Positions 12,496 to 23,927 of a DNA stretch of 64,000 nt are shown here, in pieces. The notes below the pieces were generated by a model that ran no database searches, was not told the DNA's origin, and saw only the letters and a program-made list of their open reading frames with translations. Position 1 is the first letter of the stretch. Each line of letters opens with the position of its first letter. The position numbers were made by a program, and so were the translations under genes. Origin of the DNA: Trichosporon coremiiforme (taxonomy: Eukaryota > Basidiomycota > Tremellomycetes > Trichosporonales > Trichosporonaceae); assembly GCA_039545355.1 (NCBI GenBank), contig BCJJ01000002.1, forward strand, positions 1,769,518-1,833,517. The letters are read 5' to 3'.

Positions 12496-13066
12496 CCCAG
12501 CCTCTACCGAGCCTTAGGTTCTGTCGTGGATTGCTTAGAGGGTGGACGACTGTTGAAGATTGGCCGGTTTGAAGAGTGAAATGACGATGTGAAAGTCGGA
12601 GGTAGAGATGGAATGGGTTGATGTCGTCTTTGAAAGGCAAAGGGACAAGGAATTTGCTCTGCGGCGAGGGTCAACCACGGGGTTCAAGGGACGGCATGTA
12701 TCGACGAGGTTGCAGACCTAGTATGCTGTTTCGTCGGAGGACACAATGCCGAGAGCCATACAGACAGATGTCAATTGAGATGAACCGGATTCGATACCGC
12801 TGATGAATTCGAAGATGGATGCGTCGAAGACTCGCACTGATCAACGATTGACGGCAACGATTGACGGATCGGGCGGTAGATCGAGCCCGACAGGTGCTTT
12901 GAGGAATGATGAGGGGGGGGATTCCGAACAGGTCAAGTCAACAGCGACCGAGGTGTCGTTATGCGCGCAGAGTCGTCGACCGAGGGAAGATGCGGAGCGA
13001 GATGTGCGGAAAGGTCGCGACAGGACGTGGCAACGGTGGGAAAAGAAGCCAGAGCCGCGACAGAAG

Positions 13067-13087
13067 GTCGAAGGTCGAAGGTCGAAG
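13067..13087. repeat. short tandem repeat, 3 x GTCGAAG
   Basis: Three perfect copies of a 7-nt unit, preceded by a partial one (AGAAG). It lies about 570 nt upstream of the Mga2-like start codon. No function is indicated. Confidence 0.85.
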
Positions 13088-16000
13088 AACGGGTCGGACG
13101 GCCCTGGGAAGGGAGCCTGGTCTGGCAGACGGATAGAGGAAAATTGAAGAGGAAGGTTGGGACAGCAGAACACCAGGACACCAGGACTGAGACTCAGGTG
13201 CGGGCGCAGGCAGGGGCGAGGGGCGGTGGGCCGGAGTGGTGGTGGCGTAGGGCCCGGCTGGTGACAGATGGCCAGAGAGTCGATGGTACGGTAGTCTCGA
13301 TGGCCAGTGGCCGATAGCCGGGTGGGAAGAACAAGGCAGCGATGTTCGACCTGGTGTCTTGCTTGCAGTCAAGAGTCATGACTGGACCTGACAGGTCTGA
13401 TCTGGCAGGAATGCTGACGGCGAGACGAGACTGCACTCACGCTCAGGCTCGCTCACCCAAGGGCAAGGCACGCCTTGATCTCGTCTTGCTGCTTGCAGAC
13501 ACATCGTCTTCCTCACTGACCGGTGGATGGCCTGCGGCTGCTGCAAGGGTCGCAAGGGCAACGACCAGGCAGGGCGCGCAGGGCGGTGAGGGCAACTCGC
13601 TGCATCCTCTGTAGCGTTTTTTCTGGCGCGCTAGCTGATCCTGTTCAGGTATCAAACTTGGGGTTTAGCGCCAGGGCCACAACGCAGCACGCACTGAGAG
13701 CGTTCAGGCATGCGACCCGAGGGTCTGGCGATGCCTCGGCCCGCTCGCTGGCGGCGGGGCTGGGGGCATCAGGCCAGAGAGGAAAAGGGAGACCAGGGCT
13801 CTCCTCAGGGTCGGGGGCCGAGAGGCTCACGAGGCGGAGGGCCAGGCGCTTGAGCCACTACCGCAGAGAGGCAGAGGACAGAGGACAGGACACGGGCAGG
13901 CGGCGGGTTTCCTCGCGTATCCCTGCCGTGAGGTCTGCGCCATCTGGACCTGTTCTGCCAACATCCACATGTGCTGTGCATACGACGAGACGAGGCACCT
14001 CTTCGTCAACTTGGACGCCGTACACCGTCACGCTCGCTGCCCGTGACTATTCATAAGTCACATCCGTCGCTCTGGCTAGAGCTCGCCTGAGTTCCTCATC
14101 TGCCTTTGTGCGTTTATCGCAACGTGTCGTCTGCTGGATCCAGCCTACCCAAGCCGCGTCCACTGCATTTCTCCGCCAGGCGCAGAACAGGCTTTTCATC
14201 GGGAAATCCACGGCGCCGCAACAACTCTCGGCTCATTCATAACGGAGCCTCTCGTACGGTCCTGGAATTCATGGCCTCTCGACATGCAGGGACTGGACCT
14301 TTCATGATTGCAGCGCGCGCCGCGGACGCGCAGTGCGGCGGACTGTCCATTCGATGCTCCTCTGCTTACTCGGTTCACCTGCGGCGCATGCGGCGCGTGA
14401 GGTCCGACACATTCAGAGCCTGCGGGCGTTCCAAGAACTGACACATGAAGGACCAAAGGTGCGCTGTGGCTGCGTCTGGCTGAGGAAGATACCAAGAAGG
14501 GCTGGACCGATGCAGGCACGAGGCGGTCAAACACCGCGCTGAGCGGATCAGCAGATATGCAGTGGGTTGCATCTCTATCAGGCAGAAGTGCCTCAAGCAA
14601 TCTCGTCGACGAAAGGAGGGTGCAGAGGGGACAGAATGCGAGGGAAGTTCGGTGAGTCGGCGATGCCGTTGTCGTTATGTCGCTGCCGAATGTGCGACCA
14701 GTTCCCATGCCCATGGTGAACCGCATGTCCAACCGAACCACCGTGCACCCATGGGCAGTTTTACGTTGTGCAGCAGCTTCTACGCGATACTCTCCATTAA
14801 CCGCGGCTAGCGCACTCTTCGTCTACTCGGTAGTATCAGTGGTAGCTCGCAGGTCGGTACGGATCGCGGTTGCAGCACCAGTCGCGGTTAAGCAGTTGCG
14901 GTTGTAGTCAACGTGATATGGTTGCGACGATTACCCCTGTCCCCTTGCTTCATCTTTGCGTTTCCGATATTCATGTCAAGTAATTGTCAAGAGTCAATCA
15001 GTATGCTTGGGATGCTTTTGAAACGTTGACTTTCGCTTACAGAATACCAGCTATCTGTTATCATGGAGTGGCGACAGCACGCCACACAAGGCCGGAAGCG
15101 CAACCCGCAGCTGAGGTCACAACGTTTCAGCCTGGGCTCTATCTCCGCGCGTGCTGCTAATCGTCGTGGAGCCCGCCATCTCGTGGAAACTCCTGGATCG
15201 TTTTCTATTCTGATATCGGTAAAACGAACAGCACCCTCAGTCCTCGGCAGACAGAAGGGGAATCAAGTCGCCAAGGTACGAGAAAAACAGCACTAGTGCG
15301 CGGCTCTACGGCGTAGGTTGATGTTTCAAGTAACGGCCCTCCGAAGCGCACGGCGCTCTTTCTCCTTGTCTCCCTCTTTTGCGCAGTACACAACGAGGGG
15401 ACCGGGGTGGCCAGTCGTCCACTCACCTTAATTCGCCGTGCGCCGAGGTGCCGGCGCTTTCTGAAGTGCTGAGGCAGCCTGGCGCCGAAATGCTCATCGG
15501 CGCATATCTGACGCAATGAGCGACGTGCACGATACGTCCGACGCCGAGCCTGCCAAGAGGTGCATGCACCCCGCTGACTAAGAACGGAACGCGGAGTCTC
15601 CCGGACTACACGACGCGAGGAAGCAAATGGTCGACGCGTTCGCGCTGCCTGGCATTGCGTGTGCTATTCTGACATCCCCTTACGACACTGACACTGCCAT
15701 CACTTAGGGAGGCGCAACTGTGATGCCCTCCGCGCTCCTAATCGCACATCGCTATCTTCGCCAGCTGCCGCGTCCCACTGACCGGAAGAAGCAGAAGGTG
15801 GCAGTAACCATGATGCAATAGGTGACTGCAATGTCGCAAGAGCGCTCCCGGCGCAGTAGACTTCGCGTACGGTGCGCGTGCCACACCCATCGAGGAAGCG
15901 ATGAACACGGCTATGGGTGTGCAGCACAAATCGCCCTGCTCCTAACGCTCCCCAGTGCGACCTGTGCACAGCTGACGATCGCCGTGAAGAACGTGACCAG

Positions 16001-16528
16001 ACGGGACGGCTAATGCTCCGCAGGTGCAACGAAGGCACAGCAGTAAGGCAGTCTCGGCGTCTGCGTCGTCCACTCAAACTTCAGAGATACGATGCAGGGG
16101 AGAAATTATCCCTCGCACCGAAGTCTCGAGTGTATTACGACGCACGCCAGAAGAGCACAAAGTACAGCTAGGCGTGCGTTGGTACATCCGACGTTACAAA
16201 CAATTCTGAAGCGGTGCAAAGTGCAAAACTCTATCTCGAACTAATTTGATCGACACTCAGAGTCTGGCAATGCAGCAGTCGATTCCAGCACGTACTCTTA
16301 CGCTAGACAGCCACGTTCGTCGTCAACGGCTCTACGGCCCTTCACCTAGCTCACCTGCCAGTCAGCTGTCAACTGAGGGCCTCAAAAGGAGGACACTCGA
16401 CCGTCCGAGACATTGACTGCTCGTTGTTCGGTACCCGCACTGTCTGCGCTGGAGTTGCTTGCGCTGGCCCAGCGGGTCGTTGGTCCAGGCACAGGCACTA
16501 CCCTCCGCACCTCCATTTCCTGCTTGCA

Positions 16529-16592
16529 GCGGGGCAGCGGGGCAGCGGGGCAGCGGGGCAGCGGGGCAGCGGGTCAGCGGGTCAGCGGGGCA
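16529..16592. repeat. 8-nt GC-rich minisatellite, 8 copies
   Basis: Eight consecutive copies of GCGGGGCA, of which copies 6 and 7 read GCGGGTCA. The shared G-to-T change in adjacent copies suggests duplication after mutation, as in slippage. The G runs are regular enough to allow G-quadruplex folding on the plus strand. Confidence 0.95.
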
Positions 16593-18377
16593 GGAGGGGC
16601 AGTAAGAGGGCCAGGCACGTAGCGTGAGGAACACACGACGCGAGGCACGTAAATTCCCACGACGCTGGACCCTTGGTGTCCTTACGCAAGGCATGCAATG
16701 TGCCAGAGTTAGCAAGAGCCAGCGATGGGCGAATAGCACCACAGTGCGTCAGCCTCGTCCGCGATCTCTCACACTTGATGAGATCGGAAGAGTTGCTGCA
16801 ATTGCTACTCTGAGCTGCGATGAAGGAACCATGGTCTTTCGGGGTCCCAATGTCACCGTCACGATCGGGCCTCCCGTTCCCACCGTCCCAAGCCGACTGG
16901 CCAACAAAAGCACGCCCGACGAGATCGTCAAGCCCAAGTGTGGGAATCACGCTGAGCCGTGGTCCCAGCCTGACTGACCGATACGGTACAAGCTGGTCCT
17001 TGATCTGCCTCGCTTGTTTGTTCTTTGCCTCTTTCGTTGAAGTGCTCAGCCTCGAGCGAGGTCAAACGCCACGTCTCAGCTGGACGGCGGCCCGGCGGCA
17101 GGTCAAATCAACGCAAGAAAAGAGCCGGTATCTCGTAACCGGAGCGCGGTCACATGCCACCACAGCGGCAAAGCGGGACGGCTTATCGCCTATCTCTGCG
17201 AGCCACATCATGTGACAGACCACCTCGCGTCGCTCGGCGAACCAGGTGGGAGGAGCTGGCACAGAAATGACACACGAGGACACGCGACTCCACTCCGGAG
17301 TGAGGATCCACTGCTCGCATAAACACTAAGGTTCACAAGGTTCGTAACATTGTTTAATGAACTTGTGCCGTCGCGGTGTGCAGCGTGCGTATCGTTATGG
17401 TGTCAGCTAAGTGCAGTCTGCATGACAGTGGCGGGCACATCAGGTGCCTGCAGTGACTTCATCGTGCCAGAGGGCGAGTAGCCGGGATGTCACCGTACAC
17501 CGCGCAGTCATCTGTGGCAAAGTTGCAACGACCAGGCATCCTCGGCATCTCGGAGTGTCGAGATACTCTGGGCTGCTCGGGGCTTTAGTTCGGAGGGGAT
17601 TGGAGCACAGACCGTCGGAGCGCACATCTGGATCTCGGCAGCAACCTTGTCAACGTCAACTGTCAGGTGGGTGCCGAGCCGGATCGGGAGGCCTGGCCGA
17701 AGGACAGCGATGTCACACCAGGTCAGGAGTGGAGCACCGATAAGCCCTCACATGTGGAGCGGCACAGCTTCGCAGCTTCACGACGAGCAGCGCGGCGTTC
17801 ACCTGGGCACATCGATGAGCCTGGGGCAGCCTGAAGATGTGGAGCAGGCGAGTTGTCTCCGAGCGAGGGCTGCATCTGGCCATTCTGGGACGTAGTCCGA
17901 GAGCATGACTCAAAGCCACGAGTGAACCTTCTCTTATCGCACATCTCGACCACCTTATCGCCGTTCGTCTTGCGCTGGCGCGGCCCCGGCCGCCGCTTCC
18001 TTATCTACCCACGAGCAGCTCTCCGATAACCGCCCGAAATAGCAGGCGGGGCTGCGCGATTAAAGAGGCGACAAAGCTGGTAGTGGCAATGGCATCGAGC
18101 TATGTGGCTATTGATAACCAGAACCGGACCAGTGAAGTGAGAATGGAAGTGGAATGCAAGTTTCTATGAACAGATCTGAATAAAAACGGAATGACAAGGC
18201 GGACGGAACACGGCCAGCGGGTATCGGATGGTGTAGCGCGGGTAGTAATGAAATGAAGTTGAAGCTGAATGAAGTGGAAAGCCAGAGTACACAGGAGGGC
18301 TACGTGCCCAATCGAGATGGGGAAGAGATGGCCATACTCCCTGTGGGAGCGGGCGAGCGCGGCATCATTACGCGTGT

Positions 18378-20085
18378 CTACACGACGCCGGCCGTCTGCT
18401 CGCCGGTGTAAGAGTAGCTGCCGTCAGTGCCACACTCACTCGGTCACTCACTTGAAGGTCTGCTGAGACAGGTTATAGGTCGCGACACGCTGCAGGGGGT
18501 TCGGCTGCAGTGCGTGGCCCGGGCGGTCGACCGCAATGTCGAGCGTCAGGTCGTAGCTCCGTGACGCGTTGACCTTGAACTTGATCGAGCCGACGACCTT
18601 CTCGTTCCGGTTCACGGCCAGCGGCTCGGGAAGCAGCAGGCGCGCCTGCTGCCAGTGCGTCCGAACGGCTGTACGTCAGTCCCCACTTACGCTGCTCAAC
18701 TTACCGTTAGGTCCCGTCGACAGCGTGACCTTCAAGCCCTTGCGCGGCGGCTCCGGTGTCGGCCCCGGGTTCAGCGGCAGCTCTCCCGGCATCCACAGCC
18801 AGCCCGCTGACGCTTGGCCAATGGGGTAGTCCCACTGGCGCACGAGCTCCTCCTCCGTCTCATCGGCCGGCTGGTTCGGCGGGCTCGGCTCGAAGTCGAG
18901 GTCGAACCACGACGCCAGGCCGTGCATGACAGCAGTTCGCGAGGCGATGAACTCAATCGGGATCTCAAAGTCAAGCAGGTCGTCGAGCTTGCAGGTGTAG
19001 AAGTCAAACGTCTTGGGCGCCATCGGCGCCGACATCAGCGACGTCGGAGGGAAGATGCCGACGACCGGCTGCGCAAAGACCTCCGTTCGAGCCGGCTCAT
19101 AGAGGGCGGTGAAGTCGGTACCGAAGAGGGTCTGGTTGAAGAACTGGGCCTGAAGTGTCAGCTAAAAGATATCGGGAGTAAGTATCTACCTTCTGCTCGG
19201 TCTCGTTGAATAGTCCCTCGTCCGAGAAGGGGCAGAAGAAGATGTGACCAGCGGAAGGGAGGATGCTGCCGCCAGGCTTGAGGAAGAGGTCGCGAGCGAG
19301 GAGGAAGGTCTCCACCTGTGGCTTGTCAGCAGTCGCCGCCAGTCAAACGTACCATCCTCTCGTGAAGCAGCATGACGCCAATCGGCTCAGAGATGATCGT
19401 GTCAACCTTGCCCGTCTTCATCACGTCCTCCTGGACCTTCTTGTCTTCGACCATGCCTTTCACCACCCGGACGCGGTTGCGCAGGTGCGGGTTCGTCTCG
19501 CCCTTGTTGGCCTGGTCTACGAGCTGGAATGTTAGTCGTAGGTCCTCCATAGCAGTCTGAAACATACGATCTGGATCTTTTCCGCCATGCTCGACGCCTC
19601 GAGGGCGATGACAGCCTTCGCGCCGGCCTGAGCCGCCATGTAAGACAGGATACCGGAACCTGTTGCCTGTCAGCCACGAACTCCAACAAAATTAAAAATC
19701 AATGGCGCACCGGCTCCAACGTCGAGCACGACCTTGTCGCGGATAGCTGCAGCAGCATTTCCAAGGATTGCCTTGCGGTAGGTGCCAGTTCTTGACACGT
19801 CGCCGATCATGTTCGCCCTGCGGGGAAGGTCAACTCTCTGTTGTGAGCAAGAGTCCGTACGCACTGGTTCTGAAGGCTGCTATAAAAGTTGAAGTAGAAG
19901 TCCTCTCCCTCTGGCTTCCTGCTTGGTCAGCTGCCACAAGGCGGACGAAAGTCAGCTCACTTGTTCTCGCCATCTTGAACGGGCTTCCTGATCACTGTCA
20001 GCAATGAGAGCTACTTTTGAAGTTGCATGTTGACTCACTTGGCGTCGCTCTTGCCGTCCATGGTAACGTCTTCAGAGGGCGCCAT
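18378..20085 (-). CDS. CARM1-like type I protein arginine methyltransferase
   Basis: Ten exons: 20085-20039, 19987-19961, 19918-19865, 19817-19711, 19659-19568, 19523-19353, 19315-19190, 19149-18705, 18668-18452, 18417-18378, giving 441 aa. SAM-binding motif I is VLDVGAGSGILSYMAAQAGA, split by an intron after GAG. The double-E loop is SEPIGVMLLHERM, closest to the CARM1/PRMT4 form. The THW loop reads VRTHWQQARLLL. The family's C-terminal beta-barrel follows and ends N-Y-S-Y-T-G. The N-terminal FYFNFYSSLQNQ corresponds to the YFQFY segment of CARM1. Type I enzymes make asymmetric dimethylarginine on histones and RNA-binding proteins using SAM. The gene is divergent from the FSH1-like gene. All nine junctions keep frame and show CTGAC-type branch sites or good CAG/TAG acceptors. 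Assignment to PRMT4 rather than another type I class is by motif only. Confidence 0.9.
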
Positions 20086-20762
20086 CGTGGTCGTATTTCG
20101 GGCGTGTATTGCTCGCGGTGCTGGCTGTGGGGAGGAAATCAAAAGTCGAGCGGAAGGCGGAAATCAGGTGTTCAGCTTGGACGTCGAGTAAAGAGTTGTG
20201 CGCCACGTGGGTGTGGGGCTCCAGTGAAGTGGTCGCGACGAGGGCGCTTGGCGCGATGGCGCTCGACGAATGCAGGAAGGCGTAATTTACTCGCAGGAAC
20301 GGCTGATCTCCGACACGAGAGGAAGCGGCGGTGGCTCCGATGCTCGGCAGCCTCAGTCGTGGCCGATGGGTGAGTTGCAATGTAGTGCGATGATCGATGG
20401 AGGCCAACAGACGCAGCCTTAACTTTGGCCCCCGCAATATATCACGACGGTTGGTGGGCAACGGCGATGCGTCCCTCGGATAGCAGGTTAAACGAAAGGA
20501 ATGTGCAGACGCGTTGCAGCACAGCGTTGAGTCAGCATGCTCAGCGCCCTCTCGCATGCTCTTGGGTGTCGCAACTGCCAACAAAGATGTGTGGCCCACC
20601 ACACGTTGTGTGCCTCCCGTTCGGGGCAGTCACTGCTTGGGTGGAGGCGCGGCGCTCGGCATATTTCCGGACTATCCCAGCGTTTCAGCATCTGCCCCGC
20701 AACCGTCTGGGGGTCACGATTTTGCCATCCCCCCATCTCTTGGTCATCCTCAACCATCCACC
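20086..20762. promoter_or_regulatory. bidirectional promoter region
   Basis: A 677-nt space between the divergent arginine methyltransferase (-) and FSH1-like hydrolase (+) start codons. It must carry both promoters. I do not see a clear TATA box or a strong palindromic motif. Open frames inside are short and unlike proteins. Confidence 0.5.
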
Positions 20763-22126
20763 ATGACTATCAAGATCCTTGCCCTTTGTGGCTTCACGCA
20801 AAACGCGACCATCTACTCCAAGCAGGTGAGCACGTTCAAGCGACCGGCGGCAACGGCAGGTGACCGGCTGGGGACTTGCGTCCTGGGTAGATCTCGGCGC
20901 CATCTTGTCTGTAGCCTGAACACATGCCCGAGACAAGTGTCAGTGTCTGAGCATTTGCTCAGCGGCGACTGCGTTCCGCGTTGCCCTCATCTCTCGTATA
21001 TCCAGAACGAGGCCAATGCATTCGCCGGTCCAGGATAATCCGTGCAAGCGCTCTCACTAACGAGCAGCTCGGCGCGATCCGGAAAACATGCAAGAACGCC
21101 GAGTTCGTGTTCTTGGAGCCCCCTGTCATCGTGCACAAGGCCGACATGCCATGGAACCAGCGTCTTGACGACTTTGCTTCTTCGGCGACGACCGAGGAGG
21201 CCGAGCAGACGCCTGAGACCACACCTCGAGCATGGTGGCTGAGCCCGGGTGACCGGAGCGTCTACAAGCGTGAGTGCGGGCGTCATACTATGTGGGCAAG
21301 CAAGCTCAGTCTCATAGCTTGCTGCTGAGCTATGAGGCGGCTGTGAGCGCTACTTCTCTACTCGCTAAGGTGATCTTGGAGTCGGCGGCTCCGAGCAAGC
21401 TGAGCACATTCTCAAGGGCGACGCTAACGTTGGCAGACTTTGACGAGACGGTGTCGTACGTGTACGACTTCATGGAGAAGAACGGGCCGTTCGACGGAAT
21501 CATGGGTTTCTCTCAGGGAGCTTGCATGGCTGCTGTGTTGGGTGCTTTGGTGAGAGGCGGCTTCTGGCGGTAACTAACGTTCCAGCTCGAGAAGCCCGGA
21601 CTTCACCCAAACTTCCCGGAAGGACTTCCGAAGCCGAAGTGTAAGTGTATAGTCGATCTCTAACCGAGCAGAGCGTCATCCTTGTGCCTTGGGCTAACCC
21701 GTCACAGTTATTATCGCTGTGGGCGGATTCAAGCCTGAGCCCAAGAACCCTGACTTCTCGAACTACTTCCCGCTCTCTGAGTCGCTGCCAGTCCTGCATG
21801 TGCTCGGAGACAACGACGTCGTTGTCACGCCCGAGCGTAGCCAGTCTCTCATTGACGCCACTCTGAACGGACGAGTTGAGCACCACACTGGTGGCCACTT
21901 CACGCCGTCCAAGGCGAGCTGGAGGCACTTCCTCAAGTACGTTAACTGCTATTCTACCGTTGCGCGAAAGCTGACCGATAGCGCCTACATCAACACCATG
22001 GCCGGCGGAGGAAGCCAGAACGAGGTTCCTGCCGTCTCGTCGTTCGGTCCCAGCGGCGCCAACACGCCGGCTACTGGCAATGGTACTCCGCGAACGCAGA
22101 CCCCTACTCCCGGCCCTTCGGCTTAA
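20763..22126 (+). CDS. FSH1-family serine hydrolase
   Basis: Six exons: 20763-20825, 21068-21269, 21437-21549, 21586-21640, 21708-21936, 21982-22126, giving 268 aa. It starts [20 protein letters not shown], the typical FSH1 beginning. The nucleophile elbow is GIMGFSQGA (G-x-S-x-G). The acid is in [16 protein letters not shown] and the catalytic His in [10 protein letters not shown], completing an alpha/beta-hydrolase triad. FSH proteins are small cytosolic serine hydrolases related to dihydrofolate reductase-linked and OVCA2-like proteins; the substrate is unknown. The last intron (45 nt, a multiple of three) could be retained, adding 15 residues; I spliced it because F-L-N-A-Y-I-N matches the family better. 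The tail (about 35 residues) is a Pro/Thr/Gly low-complexity extension. Intron 1 is 242 nt. Confidence 0.9.
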
Positions 22127-23031
22127 CCTAGACACCTTAGATGCGATTCTCGACCCTACATCAACTGCGCAGCTCACTCACTTGTTAACGGTCGCTTGAC
22201 AGATTGCTGCACATGCACATATTGCCTGTCGGAAGAACCGGACCGGTCTCGCCTGATTCGCGACCTTGCTTGCCACTGATAGAGGAAGGCGCTCACGGTG
22301 ACCGACGATCAGCCGCTGGACAAAGTTCCTGATCCATACGGGCGCTTTCCCACTATTCCAGAGCCTGCACACTGATCGACACGATCACAGATCTGTGGAA
22401 TACCATCTGCTACCCGTGAGCTCTCAAGGGGCCCCGTGATTGCTTGGCTCGGCGGGTGCGAGTGTGTCGGGCTCGATCTTGACCGCGATTGTTCGGCAGA
22501 TCAGGCTTGGCAACCGGCTGCAGAGATGTCCCTCATCTTTTGAAGACGGTAGATTGATGAAAGATGGGCCAGAATGGTGCTGGGCTTTCAGGACCCCGAA
22601 TCAAGTCGCCAAGCGGGTTCGGCGCGGTACGCGCGCGGCGAATCAATCACCGGAGAGTGACGGCGGTTACGCACTGCGGGCTCAGCATAGGTCGGCGCCT
22701 GTTCTTGCGAGATCTAGTGAGACAGGGGGAGCAGCGCACTAGTCGTTGGGCTGCTGGCAATTGGCGCTGCATTAATTAGGTAAGGTATGTGAGATTTGCG
22801 CCTTTGCACTCCGTAACACACCAGACTTGCGTCGTTGGTGCACATTCACATTGCCTGCTATCTCTTCGTCTTCCTCCTCCTGTCTCACAACACTCCACCG
22901 TTCCTGCTCCCTGCCTCGTCACAGATTGGTCGAACCTCTGCCCCCACCGTCCTTGTCCTTACGACCTGCCTCAAACAGTGCCCACTGCTTACACTCTTTA
23001 TCAACACTTGACCATCCTGTCAAACCTCATC
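22127..23031. other. intergenic region with a pyrimidine-rich leader
   Basis: No convincing gene. The last 170 nt (about 22850-23030) are rich in C and T and lead into the ATG of the next gene, as expected for its promoter-proximal region and 5' UTR. The open frame running in from 22789 is in phase with that gene but its extra residues look like translated leader. Confidence 0.5.
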
Positions 23032-23616
23032 ATGTTCCTCGATCGGTTCACCTTCCTCCACCCCCTGATGGCGCGCAGTCGCCGCCAGCGTGCCCCGACC
23101 ACCTCCAACTATATCGACGACCATGGACATGAGATGTCAACCCTCGGTGCCAAGCCTGCGCCGCGCCCACCCCTTCGATCCCGGCTCTTCAGTGCCGCTT
23201 CGTCCATGTCTGCCAGGTCTGCGAGGTCGGCCCGTTCCATCATATCTGCTCGGTCAGCTGGGTCTGCTCCATCGAACGCCCGCGTTTACGATGAACGCGA
23301 GGAGAAGCAAAGCCTCCTCAGCCGTCGCCGCTCGGGCCAGAAGCATCGCTCTTCCCAGCCTCCTAAGTCTCTGAAGCCTGCTGCCACGATCATGACCATT
23401 GACAAGTTTTCTCGCTCGCCGCCAGCCAAGTTCAAGCGCCGCAGATTCGGACGCTCCCCCAAGATCCCACCTCAACCCACGACACTTCAGCTCTCCCGTG
23501 GTCCCCAGAGAGACGAGCTCGATGCCCAGGCGGCAGAGCTCCGTCGCAGGATCGCGACTCAGAGGCGTCGCCTCGCCGCCGACCTTGATGATGGTGTCAA
23601 GCCCTTCCCTCGCTAG
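23032..23616 (+). CDS. small basic Ser/Arg-rich protein, unknown
   Basis: Single exon of 194 aa, starting at the ATG in CATCATGTTC. It is very basic, with a short Ser-Ala-Arg repeat (SARSARSARSIISARSAGSA) at about residues 60-80, a Lys/Arg-rich middle (KFKRRRFGRSPK), and a C-terminal amphipathic helix (LDAQAAELRRRIATQRRRLA). No domain is recognised and no membrane segment is evident. Codon use matches its neighbours, and a CT-rich leader precedes it. The basic patches suggest nucleic-acid or membrane-surface contact, but that is a guess. An in-frame ATG at 22789 would add 81 unlikely residues. Confidence 0.6.
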   Translation: MFLDRFTFLHPLMARSRRQRAPTTSNYIDDHGHEMSTLGAKPAPRPPLRSRLFSAASSMSARSARSARSIISARSAGSAPSNARVYDEREEKQSLLSRRRSGQKHRSSQPPKSLKPAATIMTIDKFSRSPPAKFKRRRFGRSPKIPPQPTTLQLSRGPQRDELDAQAAELRRRIATQRRRLAADLDDGVKPFPR

Positions 23617-23927
23617 TCGTCCTGAGTTTGTTGCTCCACAGTAACCATAGTTCATGCACCTGCACACAAAAGGCCGTTTTTCTTTGTAGCCTTGTCTTCT
23701 CCAGCTTTTTGAGTCCTGTACTCGTGATTCCAGTTGCTTTATGCATGTAGTCAAATTCGCCACTGCGCACGACGCGTCCGGCCATCTCCGAAAGTCGGGT
23801 GCGGGGTGATCGAACTCCGAATGGCGATCAGTTCACCCCTACGAATATCTCCACCAGAGCATTCCGGGGAAGGCTGATCTGGGCGTTCTCGAGCATGGAT
23901 CGTCCTCTTGCAATCTGACAACCCATC
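23617..23927. other. short intergenic region
   Basis: Between two genes on the same strand; it should hold the 3' UTR of the small basic protein and the promoter of the metallo-hydrolase. I see nothing else in it. Confidence 0.5.

Larger units (their letters stand above)
12496..18377. other. 5.9-kb gene-poor region
   Basis: The right end of the Mga2-like leader lies near 12500-13000. Beyond it I find no exon set that reads as a protein on either strand; open frames are short, Arg/Ser-rich or antisense artefacts. Visible structure is limited to a 7-nt tandem repeat at 13067-13087 and an 8-nt minisatellite at 16529-16592. A non-coding RNA or a very diverged gene cannot be excluded. No tRNA with matching A and B boxes was recognised. 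Confidence 0.5.
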
